Origin: Chitinivibrionales bacterium
GTDB taxonomy: Bacteria; Fibrobacterota; Chitinivibrionia; Chitinivibrionales; JANQEN01
DNA: 61,584 nt
Reading direction: 5' to 3'
NCBI GenBank assembly: GCA_028278335.1
Contig: JANQEN010000102.1
Span: 1-61,584 of the forward strand
Numbering within the stretch: the first letter of the stretch is position 1; every line of letters begins with the position of its first letter. This document shows, piece after piece, positions 17,441 to 27,291 of this stretch. The position numbers were made by a program, and so were the translations under genes. The notes under the pieces are model-generated. The model was not told the DNA's origin. It saw only the letters and a list, made by a program, of their open reading frames with translations, and did not search any database.

Positions 17441-17558
17441 GGGCGTGCCCCCGCAGTCGCGGGGTCGCCGTGGTTCCGGGCTTACCGCTGGTCGGTCCTC
17501 ACCCTGCGGGATCGGACTGGCCTTCGGCCACCCTTCACCTGGCTCACGCAAAAGAAAA
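17441..17558 (+). repeat. GC-rich palindromic repeat, family E copy 1
   Basis: A GC-rich island inside the AT-rich 445-base gap 17316-17760. It opens GGGCGTGCCCCCGCAG and closes CTCACGCAAAAGAAAAG. Internal hairpins include CCCCGC..GCGGGG and GGCC..GGCC. The same framework occurs at 37722-37857, 39047-39158 (inverted) and 41773-41926 (inverted). The rest of the gap shows only the ribosome site of the next gene. Confidence 0.65.
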
Positions 17559-17760
17559 GAAGCAAACAAAAAGGAATAGAGAGATTGTCATTAGTTTGAG
17601 GTTAAGTTGGTTTGAAGCAAAAAGATGTGCAAATAACCGTGAAATTTCTTCACTATGCTATTATTTACAAAATGTATATTTTCTTTGACCGCGGATGCCA
17701 TCGGGAGTTTGAATTTATAACAGCGGAATTAAAACAAAGTCAATACCTAAAGGAGATTTG

Positions 17761-18843
17761 ATGATCCCTCGAGTTTCGCAAGCTATGTACATTCTAATAC
17801 TCGTTATTACCTATGCATTAGTCAATGCTGACATTCCTCGTCATATTGCCTACCAGGGTATGCTAACAGATACCGTTGGAAACCCACGACCCGATGGAAA
17901 GTATGAATTCACTTTTAGCCTCTATGAAAGCTCTACTGGTGGTACAGCTCTTTGGTCTCAAAGAGAGATTAAGCATGTGAAACAAGGGCTTTTCTCAACA
18001 TTTTTAGGAAGCGTTATTTCCTTTGGACCACAGATAAAATTCGACAAGCCCTATTATTTAGGAATTAAAATTGGAATTGAAAATGAATTGTTGCCACGCA
18101 TTCCTATTACAAGTGTGGCGTACTCTTTTTACTCCTTAAAAACCGATTCCGCTTTACATGCAAAAAAAGCAGATACTTCAAGTTTCGCAACTCAGAGTGG
18201 TGGAATAAATGTATTAATTCAAAGAATGATTGACACGTTAAAAAGAAGTGATTCAATTCAAGCAGAACAGATAGGTCAACTAAGTTTAGCGAATGATAAT
18301 TTAAAGGATTCGTTAAATATGCTAAAAGCTAAACTAGACGACCATGAAGTAACAATAATTGATCTGAAACGATTATGTGACTCGCAAATGATCTTGATAA
18401 CTGAACAACATAACTCAATCCAAAATCTAAGTACAGATGTTCTTGATTTAAATAGTCGAATCGACTCACTTGAGCAGATAGGTTATTTAAATTTGCATCA
18501 ATTCGACATAACTGATAGTGTAAAGGGAAGTGGAGATTGGACTACAATTAAAGCAGTAGGAGTGCCATATAGAACTGTAAATGGGGTTTGGCGATTAATT
18601 TTTAATCTGGATGGGAGTGGTCTTTTGCAAACTACCACTATTTCAATCAGCGGGATTGTGTTTAAAATTGGATATAATCAAGAGGTCGGATATTCTTCTG
18701 GTGCTTCTGGCACAACTCAGGGAAAACATTATGCTGCAGACGGCACAAATTCTATTCAAATTTATCTATCAACGCAAGAATGGCGTCATTTTATTTCTGG
18801 TGATGTTGAATTAAATAGTAAACCGACATGGGTTGATCAATAA
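17761..18843 (+). CDS. Secreted protein with YQG-type N-terminal domain and coiled coil
   Basis: 360 aa from the ATG with AGGAG 5 bases upstream (a TTG just before it is in frame but less likely). A signal peptide spans about residues 1-23. The domain IPRHIAYQGMLTDTVGNPRPDG ... YYLGIKIG ... PRIPITSVAYSF is seen in many large secreted and tail-fibre-like proteins of uncultured bacteria. Residues ~150-235 are a predicted coiled coil (KLDDHEVTIIDLKRL, LSTDVLDLNSRIDSLEQ). The C-terminal ~110 residues resemble a beta-rich head domain. A trimeric surface fibre is plausible; the function is unknown. Confidence 0.65.
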   Translation: MIPRVSQAMYILILVITYALVNADIPRHIAYQGMLTDTVGNPRPDGKYEFTFSLYESSTGGTALWSQREIKHVKQGLFSTFLGSVISFGPQIKFDKPYYLGIKIGIENELLPRIPITSVAYSFYSLKTDSALHAKKADTSSFATQSGGINVLIQRMIDTLKRSDSIQAEQIGQLSLANDNLKDSLNMLKAKLDDHEVTIIDLKRLCDSQMILITEQHNSIQNLSTDVLDLNSRIDSLEQIGYLNLHQFDITDSVKGSGDWTTIKAVGVPYRTVNGVWRLIFNLDGSGLLQTTTISISGIVFKIGYNQEVGYSSGASGTTQGKHYAADGTNSIQIYLSTQEWRHFISGDVELNSKPTWVDQ

Positions 18844-18903
18844 ATGAGTATTTTACGGTTGAATTGATAACTTTAGTGGAATAAATCATAGTTGAGCTTT
18901 GAG

Positions 18904-19812
18904 TTAATTTTTTTTAAGGAATCTTCCTTGATTAATCTTTTGTTGATTTATTAATCTGTAGTAGTAAACTCCATTTGAAAGTTCCTTTACATTAAGAGAT
19001 GTCCCAATCTTAGAGTAGCTTTTAATTATTTGACCAATGCTATTAAAAATTATAAGCGCATTATCTTTTATTGCATTAGGAAAATGAAGAGTATTGTTAC
19101 GATAGAATATGTTTGGTTTTTTGATGTTCTTCGTTTGAAATTCTGATAGTGAAGAGTTATCTATTTTAAAAATCCCATTACCTAATGAATCGGTGGCAAC
19201 TTTCATTCTATATACATTCTCTGATGGATTGTCATCTCTCTTTTCAACCTGGAATTTTACGGAATTTTCTCCAGGTTTGCATAGATAAAAGATTTCTTCT
19301 TTGATGCCAAAGATATTCATCCAATGACTATAGGGTGGGTCACCATACATGCTCCAGGTGCCCCATTCGTAAAGAGGAAGGATGTGAGTATTTGTTAAAG
19401 GATTTGATGCGATACCAACAATGGGGAAGTGGATGGTGTCATCGAAGCTGCCTACTGATGAAATTGCATGCAGTTTATATGGAACATGATGAAGCTGAGA
19501 GGGTATCTGTGTTGCAGACCATTGTTCCGGCAATGAGTCATATAAAAGTGTGTCACTTATTTTTGTGGAAAGTCCACAGGTTTTTGCTTTAAACACTCCC
19601 ATAGTAGGTTTATTTGTGCACTCCCCTGACACTGAAACTGCAAAGGTTCCATAGCCTTTGATCTGGATATATTTAAACTCCTCATCAGCGCATTGTAAAC
19701 TTGTGTCACAGAGGTTAATGATACTGTTTTCATAGACCTGTTGATTAACGGTTATGGTATCGGCACTGAGAATAGAAATACAGATCAAACCAATGAGTGT
19801 TATTTTAAACAT
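18904..19812 (-). CDS. Secreted protein with Por/T9SS-like C-terminal sorting domain
   Basis: 302 aa. A signal peptide spans about residues 1-17 (FKITLIGLICISILSADT). A central region of unknown fold holds six cysteines in its first 85 residues, several in CxxT/CxD contexts. The last ~75 residues form a beta-sandwich typical of type A sorting domains (DNALIIFNSIGQIIKSYSK ... LSNGVYYYRLIN). It is transcribed alone, convergent with the coiled-coil protein. I do not recognise the central domain. Confidence 0.6.
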   Translation of the reverse strand: MFKITLIGLICISILSADTITVNQQVYENSIINLCDTSLQCADEEFKYIQIKGYGTFAVSVSGECTNKPTMGVFKAKTCGLSTKISDTLLYDSLPEQWSATQIPSQLHHVPYKLHAISSVGSFDDTIHFPIVGIASNPLTNTHILPLYEWGTWSMYGDPPYSHWMNIFGIKEEIFYLCKPGENSVKFQVEKRDDNPSENVYRMKVATDSLGNGIFKIDNSSLSEFQTKNIKKPNIFYRNNTLHFPNAIKDNALIIFNSIGQIIKSYSKIGTSLNVKELSNGVYYYRLINQQKINQGRFLKKN

Positions 19813-20198
19813 AACCTGTCCTTTTAATAGATATGTAAAAGATTGATGTTTTAATCTCGGGCCCTATGATTAATATAATCAAAATAATGATGCAATAGAC
19901 TTGATATATGATTAACTGGGCAAAAAGTGTTTTCTAAATAATAATAGAGGAGATCCCCTAATTTCTTTGATGGTCGGGCGAACTGTTTTCTGTGAGAAAA
20001 CAGAAAGTACTTAAAGAGACCATTTACACAAAGAGATTATGACAAAATTTGGGTATACTTATAAGTAAGCATTAAAGAAACAGACTATTAAAGAACCAAT
20101 TAACAAAGGAGGTAAACAATAGGGAAGTGTAGAATGCTAATCATCTATTAGGTATCAAACTCAGATTATACATTAGGATGTATTGATTTATCTGGGTT
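19813..20198. other. Intergenic region without a recognised gene
   Basis: About 390 bases. A Shine-Dalgarno-like GGAGGT at about 20109 is not followed by a usable frame. No tRNA or known RNA motif was seen. Confidence 0.35.
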
Positions 20199-20230
20199 TA
20201 AAAGGCATTACTGGTGGAGTAGTGCCTTTT
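20199..20230 (-). terminator. Terminator of the 195-aa membrane protein gene
   Basis: Arms AAAAGGCATTAC and GTAGTGCCTTTT around a 7-base loop, directly after the stop codon at 20232. Confidence 0.7.
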
Positions 20231-20231
20231 G

Positions 20232-20819
20232 TTATTCCTTTTGGGCAACCGTTTTATTGGCACAAATTTTTTGCCAAAGCGGGTCTATTTTCTTTGGTGT
20301 ATAGCTTCTTTGTAGAACTTCAAAGCGAAAAATAAGAAGAAATAAAATGAGAAATCCAATGGTCCCAAACCAGAGAAATATTGGGTCGACACAATTGACT
20401 ATAAGCCAGGCCATGCTTGCACCTGGAATAATTATGTAGAGCCCGTAAATTGACGAAATAAAAGCACTACGATCAAAGAAATTCATAATCCAAGGGGAAC
20501 GGTTCTTGTTAAACGCTCTGAGAGTCGTGAGATGTTTTTCATAGTCGAAACCAGTCTCTTCAATTTCAATAAAATTTCTAATATATGCAGCAATGCGATA
20601 GCGTGATAACTCTCGAAAGAGATTGTGTGACAAAAAGGGAATTGCTCCCCAAATTAAAAGCAGCATGCACAGTGCTGGACTTATGGAAAAAAGACCAGCA
20701 GCCACGCCTCCAGTAATTACCCCATAGGCAAGATTTCCCCACACACGGGACTGCATGGTAAAAATCATCTCCTCACGAAGCGCTTTGTACTCTTCAATTT
20801 TATCATTATTTATTGCCAT
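20232..20819 (-). CDS. Hypothetical four-helix membrane protein
   Basis: 195 aa. Two predicted membrane helices lie near residues 28-70 and two near 120-165, separated by a charged cytoplasmic stretch (RNFIEIEETGFDYEKHLTTL). A short charged N-terminus and a basic tail complete it. No motif I recognise. It stands alone between two long intergenic regions and has its own terminator. Confidence 0.6.
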   Translation of the reverse strand: MAINNDKIEEYKALREEMIFTMQSRVWGNLAYGVITGGVAAGLFSISPALCMLLLIWGAIPFLSHNLFRELSRYRIAAYIRNFIEIEETGFDYEKHLTTLRAFNKNRSPWIMNFFDRSAFISSIYGLYIIIPGASMAWLIVNCVDPIFLWFGTIGFLILFLLIFRFEVLQRSYTPKKIDPLWQKICANKTVAQKE

Positions 20820-21285
20820 ATTGCTTAACTCAACTTCCCTTTTGTATGTAAAATAAATACTATGAATTTGAGTGACTACTTCACAATATACTTAAGGATA
20901 ATAATTGTTAAGTAATACCAATCAATTTTCTACCGGAATGGCAAATTCCGATCCTTTTTAAAAAATTGATACATGGAGAATAAAAATTATGGGGGTAACG
21001 GAAAAGAAATACCGCAATACGATTATTTTGCTGTTAAAGAAAAGGGGATGAACGTTCAGTGAATACCCCTTTCTTGTTACAGCAAATTGAGTAGGGAGGT
21101 ATTTCTTTGAAGGTAGGGGGCTTTGCCCCCACCCAAAAAAAATCTTTTCAAATATTTTTTATTTAGGTCTATTTTCTTGTAAAAAAAACGCCACAATTGT
21201 ATCCTCTGAGTAATACTAGAGATAACATCTAGTATAGGGATATTTGTTTTAGGATTGACTCTACTTTTATTTGGATAGGAAAACT
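20820..21285. other. Intergenic region with two hairpins
   Basis: A 466-base gap between divergent genes. It has a long stem AAGAAAAGGGG/CCCCTTTCTT (about 21035-21076) and a perfect GGGGGC-TTT-GCCCCC hairpin (21116-21130) followed by an A-rich tract. Neither is next to a gene end, so they may be remnants of repeats or a small RNA terminator. I see no RNA gene. Confidence 0.35.
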
Positions 21286-23061
21286 ATGCTGTTGAGATTA
21301 ATGCTATCTTTCTTTATACTTTTTATCTTTATCACGCCAGCTCAGGCAGAAGACCGAATTTTGCCGCAAAAGGTTTCATTACTCAATTTTTCTGGAACTG
21401 CCCAATATAGAAATGCTGATACACTTCCCTGGATTTCGGTCAATAGAAAAACTCAATTTGTCACTGGGGGAATATTGCGTACTAAAGAAGGAGGTCGGGT
21501 TGAGCTCGGAATGGAGCCTGCGGTTATTGGTGTTTTAGGAAACAATAGCTCCATGAAATTTGACAAACTTCATATTAGTGCGACAAATAATAATGTGCTC
21601 ACCAAACTCATGCTCTATCGAGGCTCCTTTTGGGCAGAGATGCCTTCCTATGTTGCAAATAATCTCTTTTATTCAATTGAAACCTCTTTGTCAACGCTCT
21701 ACCTACGAAAAGCAACAGTAAAGGTTACTGTTCAGAAAGGTGAAACCCAGGTAGAAGTCTATAAGGGTGCAGTAAAGATTCGACAAAAGAGTAGTGGAAA
21801 AGAGGTGATTCTATACCAGAACAAGCGAGCAACAATTGTTCCCGGGAGTAATACGGTTTCCGTATTTGATATGGGTGGAGCAAAGGCTGATACAACAGAC
21901 AACCAGCTTTCTGGTATGTCAGTTGCAATGCTCTCCATCTCCTCCCCTAAGGGACCAAAGCAGGATTTGGAGCCGCTCTCAGATTTTGTTGCCCAAGAGA
22001 TAGAGTCGCAGTCTGAGGTGCGGGTTCTCTTTTTAGAGGATGTGCGATCAATACTTCGTCCAGCTGGGTTAAGCCATATTTTACGGTGCCCCACAGACTC
22101 CTGTATTGCAGAGATTGGTAACTATCTAGGCGTTGATCTCTTAGTCATTGGTAAACTGGGACAATTGGGAACCAAATATATCTTTAACCTCAAGCTCGTG
22201 GATGCATTACGGGACCGCACCATCAAACGGGTTAGTACTGCAGTGGAGCAAGATGTTAGCACTATTACTGATGAGATTCCCACCATGGTAAACCAGCTGA
22301 TTACTGCGCGAAAAAAAACCCGGACTCGCTCCTTTGCTGAGGTGCAGCGTATCACCGATTCCATAGCCAATCTTGGTCCCTATAAAAATATGGTATGGAT
22401 CTTTCCCGATACTTTTGCAATGGGTTCGCATAAACCGGAAGGGGACAAGGATGAGTTGCCACTGCACAAGGTTACGGTCAAGGGGTTTTTTATTGACAAA
22501 TATGAGGTTACCCGCCAAGAATTTAAAAACGTGATGGATTTTAACCCAAGTAAATTTAAAGGCTGTCAAACCTGCCCCGTCGAGAATGTAACCTGGTTTG
22601 AAGCTCGGGACTATTGTCAAAAGGTTGGCAAACGACTTCCCACAGAGGCTGAATGGGAGTATGCCTGTCGATCAGGAACGAACACCGTTTTTAATTATGG
22701 GAATAGTCTATCCAGTGATCAGGCAAACTTTGATGGAAGAAAACCCTTTGGTGAAGGGTTGCAGGGGGTTGTTAGAAATAAACCGCTTCCTGTGGGAAGT
22801 TTTAAACCCAATGATTGGCAACTTTTTGATATGCATGGCAATGTATGGGAATGGTGTTCTGACTGGTATAGTCCGACCTATTACGGAAAGTCAAAGAAGA
22901 GCAACCCTCAAGGACCGAAGCAGGGAAAATTTAAAGTAGTTCGCGGTGGGTCGTGGAAGGGAGATGCCGCAAGTTTACGTTCGGCAAATAGAATCTCCTA
23001 TAATCCTCAAATTAAACTCAATACAGTTGGTTTTCGCTGTGTAAAGGATTATTCCAAATAG
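21286..23061 (+). CDS. FecR / CsgG-like / formylglycine-generating-enzyme-like fusion protein
   Basis: 591 aa from the ATG with AGGA 5 bases upstream (an in-frame TTG lies 15 bases earlier). A signal peptide ends ITPAQA near residue 22. A FecR-type beta domain spans about 23-200 (TKEGGRVELGMEPAV). A CsgG/TolB-like nucleotide-independent fold lies at about 215-345 (GNYLGVDLLVIGKLGQLGTK). The C-terminal ~225 residues are an FGE/SUMF1-type domain (MGSHKPEGDKDELP, KRLPTEAEWEYACRSG, DMHGNVWEWCSDWY, VVRGGSWKG). The redox cysteines of true FGE are not evident, so it is more likely a binding or structural module. Envelope-associated; exact role unknown. Confidence 0.85.
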   Translation: MLLRLMLSFFILFIFITPAQAEDRILPQKVSLLNFSGTAQYRNADTLPWISVNRKTQFVTGGILRTKEGGRVELGMEPAVIGVLGNNSSMKFDKLHISATNNNVLTKLMLYRGSFWAEMPSYVANNLFYSIETSLSTLYLRKATVKVTVQKGETQVEVYKGAVKIRQKSSGKEVILYQNKRATIVPGSNTVSVFDMGGAKADTTDNQLSGMSVAMLSISSPKGPKQDLEPLSDFVAQEIESQSEVRVLFLEDVRSILRPAGLSHILRCPTDSCIAEIGNYLGVDLLVIGKLGQLGTKYIFNLKLVDALRDRTIKRVSTAVEQDVSTITDEIPTMVNQLITARKKTRTRSFAEVQRITDSIANLGPYKNMVWIFPDTFAMGSHKPEGDKDELPLHKVTVKGFFIDKYEVTRQEFKNVMDFNPSKFKGCQTCPVENVTWFEARDYCQKVGKRLPTEAEWEYACRSGTNTVFNYGNSLSSDQANFDGRKPFGEGLQGVVRNKPLPVGSFKPNDWQLFDMHGNVWEWCSDWYSPTYYGKSKKSNPQGPKQGKFKVVRGGSWKGDAASLRSANRISYNPQIKLNTVGFRCVKDYSK

Positions 23062-23067
23062 AAGGCG

Positions 23068-25302
23068 CTAGGCTAAAAGGTCTGCTTCCCCAGTAGAGTT
23101 TACCAAAATTGTAGTAGGCATATTTTTTAAGAGAGATGAGAAGAAGGTATGGAACTCCTTTGCCTCTTCCAGTTGTGGTATTTGAAATCCTAAAAATACC
23201 GCAGTGGCCTCATTTGAGTAGGCATGGAAAATCTCAACAAAGGGTTTGTCTGAGTCGATTATGACGATTTGAGCGTGCATACGGGAAGATTCCACCAGCG
23301 TTTTAAGTTCTTCAAAGGCCGCTTCCCGTGATTCGTCTTGACGGACTACACGAAGAAAACGAATCTTTACATTAGACCATTCAGTATTGAGCGAAATCAA
23401 GTAGGCAAGTATAGCCATAAGTGATCCATTTTCATTACCACGCCACCATACGTCAAGACAGGGTTTCTGTTTACGGCCAAGAGTTGGTAATCCATTATCA
23501 TAGATAACGATTTGATTCATCTCTAAGATAGCAGCGGTTTTCATGAGTTGAACAAAGGCTGGTGCCCGTTCAGATGCTGAAGACCACCCAAAGACTACAC
23601 AGTTTGGTCTCAAAGGTCCCACCGCTGTGCATTGGAGGACCTGGTTCAAACCTAAATCTAAATCAGGGGTGATAAGTACTTGGGGGAAGGCCTGTACTTT
23701 ATTTTTTTTAATAAAATCCCTCAAGGAGTTATACATATGCTTTCGCTGCTCAATCATAACGTTAATTTTACCAATAAGCAATCCAACGAGGATCACAATA
23801 CCCCGACCACTCCCCAGCCAATTTGCATATCGGGCTAAGGTTAAACGACTCTCTGGGTTTCCAGAGAAGACTATAATGGTAGGACGCCAGTTCTTTGCAT
23901 GCATTGGTGCATTTTCAAGATTAAAGAGGTTTCTTCGAACTCGTGAGTAGTAGAATCCTCTTCTGGCATCGCCAAAGGAAGTTTGCAAAACGAATTTTCG
24001 TACATAGATGAATACGACGCTTATCAGTAATAAAGCTCCCATTGCTGAAAGTGTGTCAATAAGAAAGGCAGCTCCAATACAACCAATTGCGCCAAGTAAG
24101 GCAAGAACCCAGTGAAAGAGTTTAAAACGGGGGCGAAAAGAGGGATTTCTACTGAAGGATTCAACAAAGGCAGCCACATTAGTGATACCATAGGCCCAAA
24201 GGAAGAGCATGGTCACAATGGTGGCAACAAGATTTAATGCGCTCCCACCAGCACTCCCACGGGCATAGTACAACGTTACAATGGTAATGCATAAGGTGAG
24301 CCATAAAGCCCGTCTTGGCTCCCCATTGGATGAGAGCTTTGCAAAGGGTTTTGTGGGTTTAAGAAGGTTGTCTTGCGAAAGAGATTGAAGTATCCTTGGC
24401 GCTCCAAGAAAGGAGCCTAAGGCACTGGAAAGTGTGGCAGCAAACACACCAAGGGAGACAAATATCCACAATCGGAAAACAGCAATAGAGAGAAGAGAAC
24501 CGTAGGGATCAGCAGAGAGAGCTGTTCGATTAATCGCTCCTCCGCAGAGTATGATTTGCGCTCCATAAATAATAAATCCTACAATGACTGCAGCGAAGGT
24601 GCCTAAAGGGATAGAGCGGGTTGGATTTTTTAAGTTTCCCGACATGTTAACCCCTGCCATGATTCCTGTAACCGCAGGAAAATAGATGGCAAAGATAATC
24701 CAAAAGTTATAGGTTGGCGTTGTGTATGCAGCATTCCAGTTCGCTTGAAACAACGATTTATCAAAGGAGAGTATTGCTCCTCCTAAAAAGGTCACTATGG
24801 ATAAAACCAATATACCCATAATGGCGTACTGTGCTTTGATGGCCCATTCAGCACTTTTAAAGACGACAATAAAAAGAAGGGCTGTTGTACCAAATGTCAC
24901 GTAGTTAAAATAGTTGCCAATACTAGGGATATAGGGTGAGAGAGTTGTGATGAGTGCTTCAGTAAAGCCAAGAATATAAAAGGGTACTGCCAAAGCTTGA
25001 GCAAAGAAAAGAATAAGCCCAATGGTGCCACCAAATTCTGGTCCTAAGGTGCGTGAAATAAGAAAATAGGCTCCACCGCCTTTGACCTCGGTGTTTGTTG
25101 CAATAGCAGAGATAGAAAAACTTGTCAGGAGGGTAATACCCTTGGCAATACAAAGCATGACCAATGCATGGAGAATGCCAGCCTGTCCTAAGACAAATCC
25201 GGCACGCATAAACATAATCACGCCAAGTATTGTTAGGATCGAGGGTGTGAACACCCCACCAAAGGTAGAGAATTTTACGGTAGATTCCTGTGCTTTGCTC
25301 AC
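23068..25302 (-). CDS. Cation-chloride cotransporter / APC-superfamily permease
   Basis: 744 aa. It begins with the APC fold of about twelve membrane helices (residues 12-450; GGVFTPSILTILGVIMFMRAG is the SLC12 signature, and GGGAYFLISRTLGPEFGG follows). A cytoplasmic C-terminal domain of about 290 residues is like those of bacterial SLC12 relatives. By family it cotransports Na/K with chloride or amino acids. The stop codon is 6 bases from the convergent FGE-like gene, with no obvious terminator between them. Confidence 0.85.
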   Translation of the reverse strand: MSKAQESTVKFSTFGGVFTPSILTILGVIMFMRAGFVLGQAGILHALVMLCIAKGITLLTSFSISAIATNTEVKGGGAYFLISRTLGPEFGGTIGLILFFAQALAVPFYILGFTEALITTLSPYIPSIGNYFNYVTFGTTALLFIVVFKSAEWAIKAQYAIMGILVLSIVTFLGGAILSFDKSLFQANWNAAYTTPTYNFWIIFAIYFPAVTGIMAGVNMSGNLKNPTRSIPLGTFAAVIVGFIIYGAQIILCGGAINRTALSADPYGSLLSIAVFRLWIFVSLGVFAATLSSALGSFLGAPRILQSLSQDNLLKPTKPFAKLSSNGEPRRALWLTLCITIVTLYYARGSAGGSALNLVATIVTMLFLWAYGITNVAAFVESFSRNPSFRPRFKLFHWVLALLGAIGCIGAAFLIDTLSAMGALLLISVVFIYVRKFVLQTSFGDARRGFYYSRVRRNLFNLENAPMHAKNWRPTIIVFSGNPESRLTLARYANWLGSGRGIVILVGLLIGKINVMIEQRKHMYNSLRDFIKKNKVQAFPQVLITPDLDLGLNQVLQCTAVGPLRPNCVVFGWSSASERAPAFVQLMKTAAILEMNQIVIYDNGLPTLGRKQKPCLDVWWRGNENGSLMAILAYLISLNTEWSNVKIRFLRVVRQDESREAAFEELKTLVESSRMHAQIVIIDSDKPFVEIFHAYSNEATAVFLGFQIPQLEEAKEFHTFFSSLLKNMPTTILVNSTGEADLLA

Positions 25303-25328
25303 AAATGTTTTCTGAGTTGAGTACTGAA

Positions 25329-26807
25329 TTAACGCACTATTTTTGATAGAGTTGTGCCTTGATAGTAGGCACTGACAATTTCTTCAAACTGTTGACCTGC
25401 TCGGGCTCTTCCAATTGCACCCATTTGACACATACCAACACCGTGGCCATATCCCCGCCCAACCAGAGTGACCGAGCTGTTGTTTATGCTTTGTATTTTG
25501 AATTTTGCGCTTCTAAGAATTGGGTAGCCAGAAACAGCCCTTCTAAAAATAAACCGGATTTTGTCACCGCCATAATGAAAGGTGCCTTTGGAGGAGGCTA
25601 CGGCACAAAGAGAGACTCGTCCACAGCTAAAACGTTTTCTAACAGCCATTTTTCTTATGGAACCCAAAAACGGTTTTTTGCCATTATCATTTTTTTTACT
25701 ATAGGTGCGAAGAATAGTACTTAATTTTTGTGTGGGCCAACGCTCTTTCCAATCAAAGTAGCGTGAGATTGCGCAATACGCCTTACCTTGGGCATCTCTA
25801 TCTTTAATGGAGATTAAATAGGGTGCCGCTGGTTTATGCCACACATCCTCTATTCTTGCGGTGGTGCCACCACAGGTTGAGTGATAGTAAGCATAAATTA
25901 AAGTGTCCTGATGGGTTAGTACCATGTCCTTTGTTGTAAAGACTGCCCGGTCACTCAAGGGGTACTCAACAGATACACCACCATATACTTGATCGGCAAC
26001 TGTTGGAAGAAGGTCAAATGCGTGTCTCTGTTTCTTGGTCATTTTTTTATACGTATAGGTTCTGGCCGCAATGGCTTGAGCCTTGATTGCCTCAAAGTCC
26101 TCCATTTTTCGTTTGCCAATCTCTAAGGGTACAACACCACGTAAATATTCTTCAACATCGCAGTAATTGAGGATGGTAAACGTGCCCCGTTTACCGGAAG
26201 TAATGATAATTGAGCCACGATAACTTTGATCATTCAATTCAATATAATTCTGAGTCGATTTTGCCAATAGTGTACAGGGAAGAAAGGCTTTATACTTTTT
26301 GCTGGTTCCCAATCCAAGGATGACTTGGTTAATATCGGTATTTTTATGTATGCTGGTCACGCTGATACGACCATTAAGTGAAATCTTTCGACGTTTTTGA
26401 TTATCTCGAATGGTGACGGTTCCCGGTGAGTAAAGAACAATACGGTTAATGCTTCGTTTAAGAGCAATTCTAACCATTTTTGAGGGAGCGCGGAGGAATT
26501 CGGATGATTTTTGAATGGGTTTAATAAATTGCATTGTATCGCTAATGATTTCTGCTGTGTCAATCACCTCATCGGTGAAAGCTGCAGCAAAATCTAATGC
26601 AGAGGAAGAAAGGGTGTCAATTTCTTCCTCTGGCTTTGATATAGGAATTGTATCTTTGGGAAGTGGAGCCTGTTCTTGAGTTTTGGTTTGAGAGGAGGGA
26701 CGAATCCGAATCTCTGGGGACTTTGTACATCCCAATAGAAAACAGACAACAATGATAGTGAGAAGCGTGTTATTCGCTCTTTGAACTGTCACGATGTGAT
26801 TTTGCAA
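25329..26807 (-). CDS. SpoIID/LytB-domain lipoprotein
   Basis: Up to 492 aa. The N-terminus is a lipoprotein signal (LLTIIVVCFLLGC). The SpoIID core reads YLRGVVPLEIG near residue 214, IKAQAIAARTYTYKK, YYHSTCGGTTARIEDVW near 312 and GRGYGHGVGMCQMGA near 455. Family members are lytic transglycosylases acting on peptide-stripped glycan or their activators. There is no ATG. A TTG at 26807 or a GTG at 26792 are the possible starts, and both lie inside the def gene with weak ribosome sites, so the two genes overlap by 23-38 bases. Confidence 0.88.
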   Translation of the reverse strand: MQNHIVTVQRANNTLLTIIVVCFLLGCTKSPEIRIRPSSQTKTQEQAPLPKDTIPISKPEEEIDTLSSSALDFAAAFTDEVIDTAEIISDTMQFIKPIQKSSEFLRAPSKMVRIALKRSINRIVLYSPGTVTIRDNQKRRKISLNGRISVTSIHKNTDINQVILGLGTSKKYKAFLPCTLLAKSTQNYIELNDQSYRGSIIITSGKRGTFTILNYCDVEEYLRGVVPLEIGKRKMEDFEAIKAQAIAARTYTYKKMTKKQRHAFDLLPTVADQVYGGVSVEYPLSDRAVFTTKDMVLTHQDTLIYAYYHSTCGGTTARIEDVWHKPAAPYLISIKDRDAQGKAYCAISRYFDWKERWPTQKLSTILRTYSKKNDNGKKPFLGSIRKMAVRKRFSCGRVSLCAVASSKGTFHYGGDKIRFIFRRAVSGYPILRSAKFKIQSINNSSVTLVGRGYGHGVGMCQMGAIGRARAGQQFEEIVSAYYQGTTLSKIVR

Positions 26808-27291
26808 GTTTCTTGAGTTTGCCAGAGATTAACTGTCGATGGACTGGTGATGCTCGGTCAACAAAGAGAATACCTTCTAAATGGTCAAGCTCATGCTGAA
26901 TAGCACGAGCCCACAATCCGTCAAGGTTCTCCATGGTAAACTTTTTACCTTCCTCATCATAGGCGCGTACCGAAATGCTAGCCGGTCGCTTCACTGGAAG
27001 GGTAATATTGGGAACACTCAAGCATCCCTCTTCTGCATCTTCCTTTTCATTTGAGCAGTAGTAAATTTCGGGATTGATAAATACAATTGGCTCCTGTTCA
27101 CCAGCAGTTGCATCTACAACAGCAAGGCAGATCGATCGACCCACCTGCGGTGCAGCTAATCCAACACCATCGTTTTCATACATGTCAACCTTCATTTGCT
27201 TGACAAATTCTTTTAACTCATCATCAAACTTTGTTACGGTTTGTGCTTTTTTTCGCAGTATTGGATCGCCATAGATTCGTATGGTAGCCAC
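26770..27291 (-). CDS. def: Peptide deformylase
   Basis: 173 aa of normal length. The three signature motifs are present: GVGLAAPQVG near residue 43, EEGCLSVP near 88 (metal-ligand Cys) and QHELDHLEG near 130 (two metal-ligand His and the catalytic Glu). It removes the formyl group from nascent proteins. The start overlaps the yajC stop by one base, and the SpoIID gene follows with overlap. Confidence 0.97.
   Translation of the reverse strand: MATIRIYGDPILRKKAQTVTKFDDELKEFVKQMKVDMYENDGVGLAAPQVGRSICLAVVDATAGEQEPIVFINPEIYYCSNEKEDAEEGCLSVPNITLPVKRPASISVRAYDEEGKKFTMENLDGLWARAIQHELDHLEGILFVDRASPVHRQLISGKLKKLAKSHRDSSKSE

Noticed and set aside
21116..21130. GGGGGC-TTT-GCCCCC as a terminator
   Set aside because: It has no T-run on either strand and is not next to a gene end.
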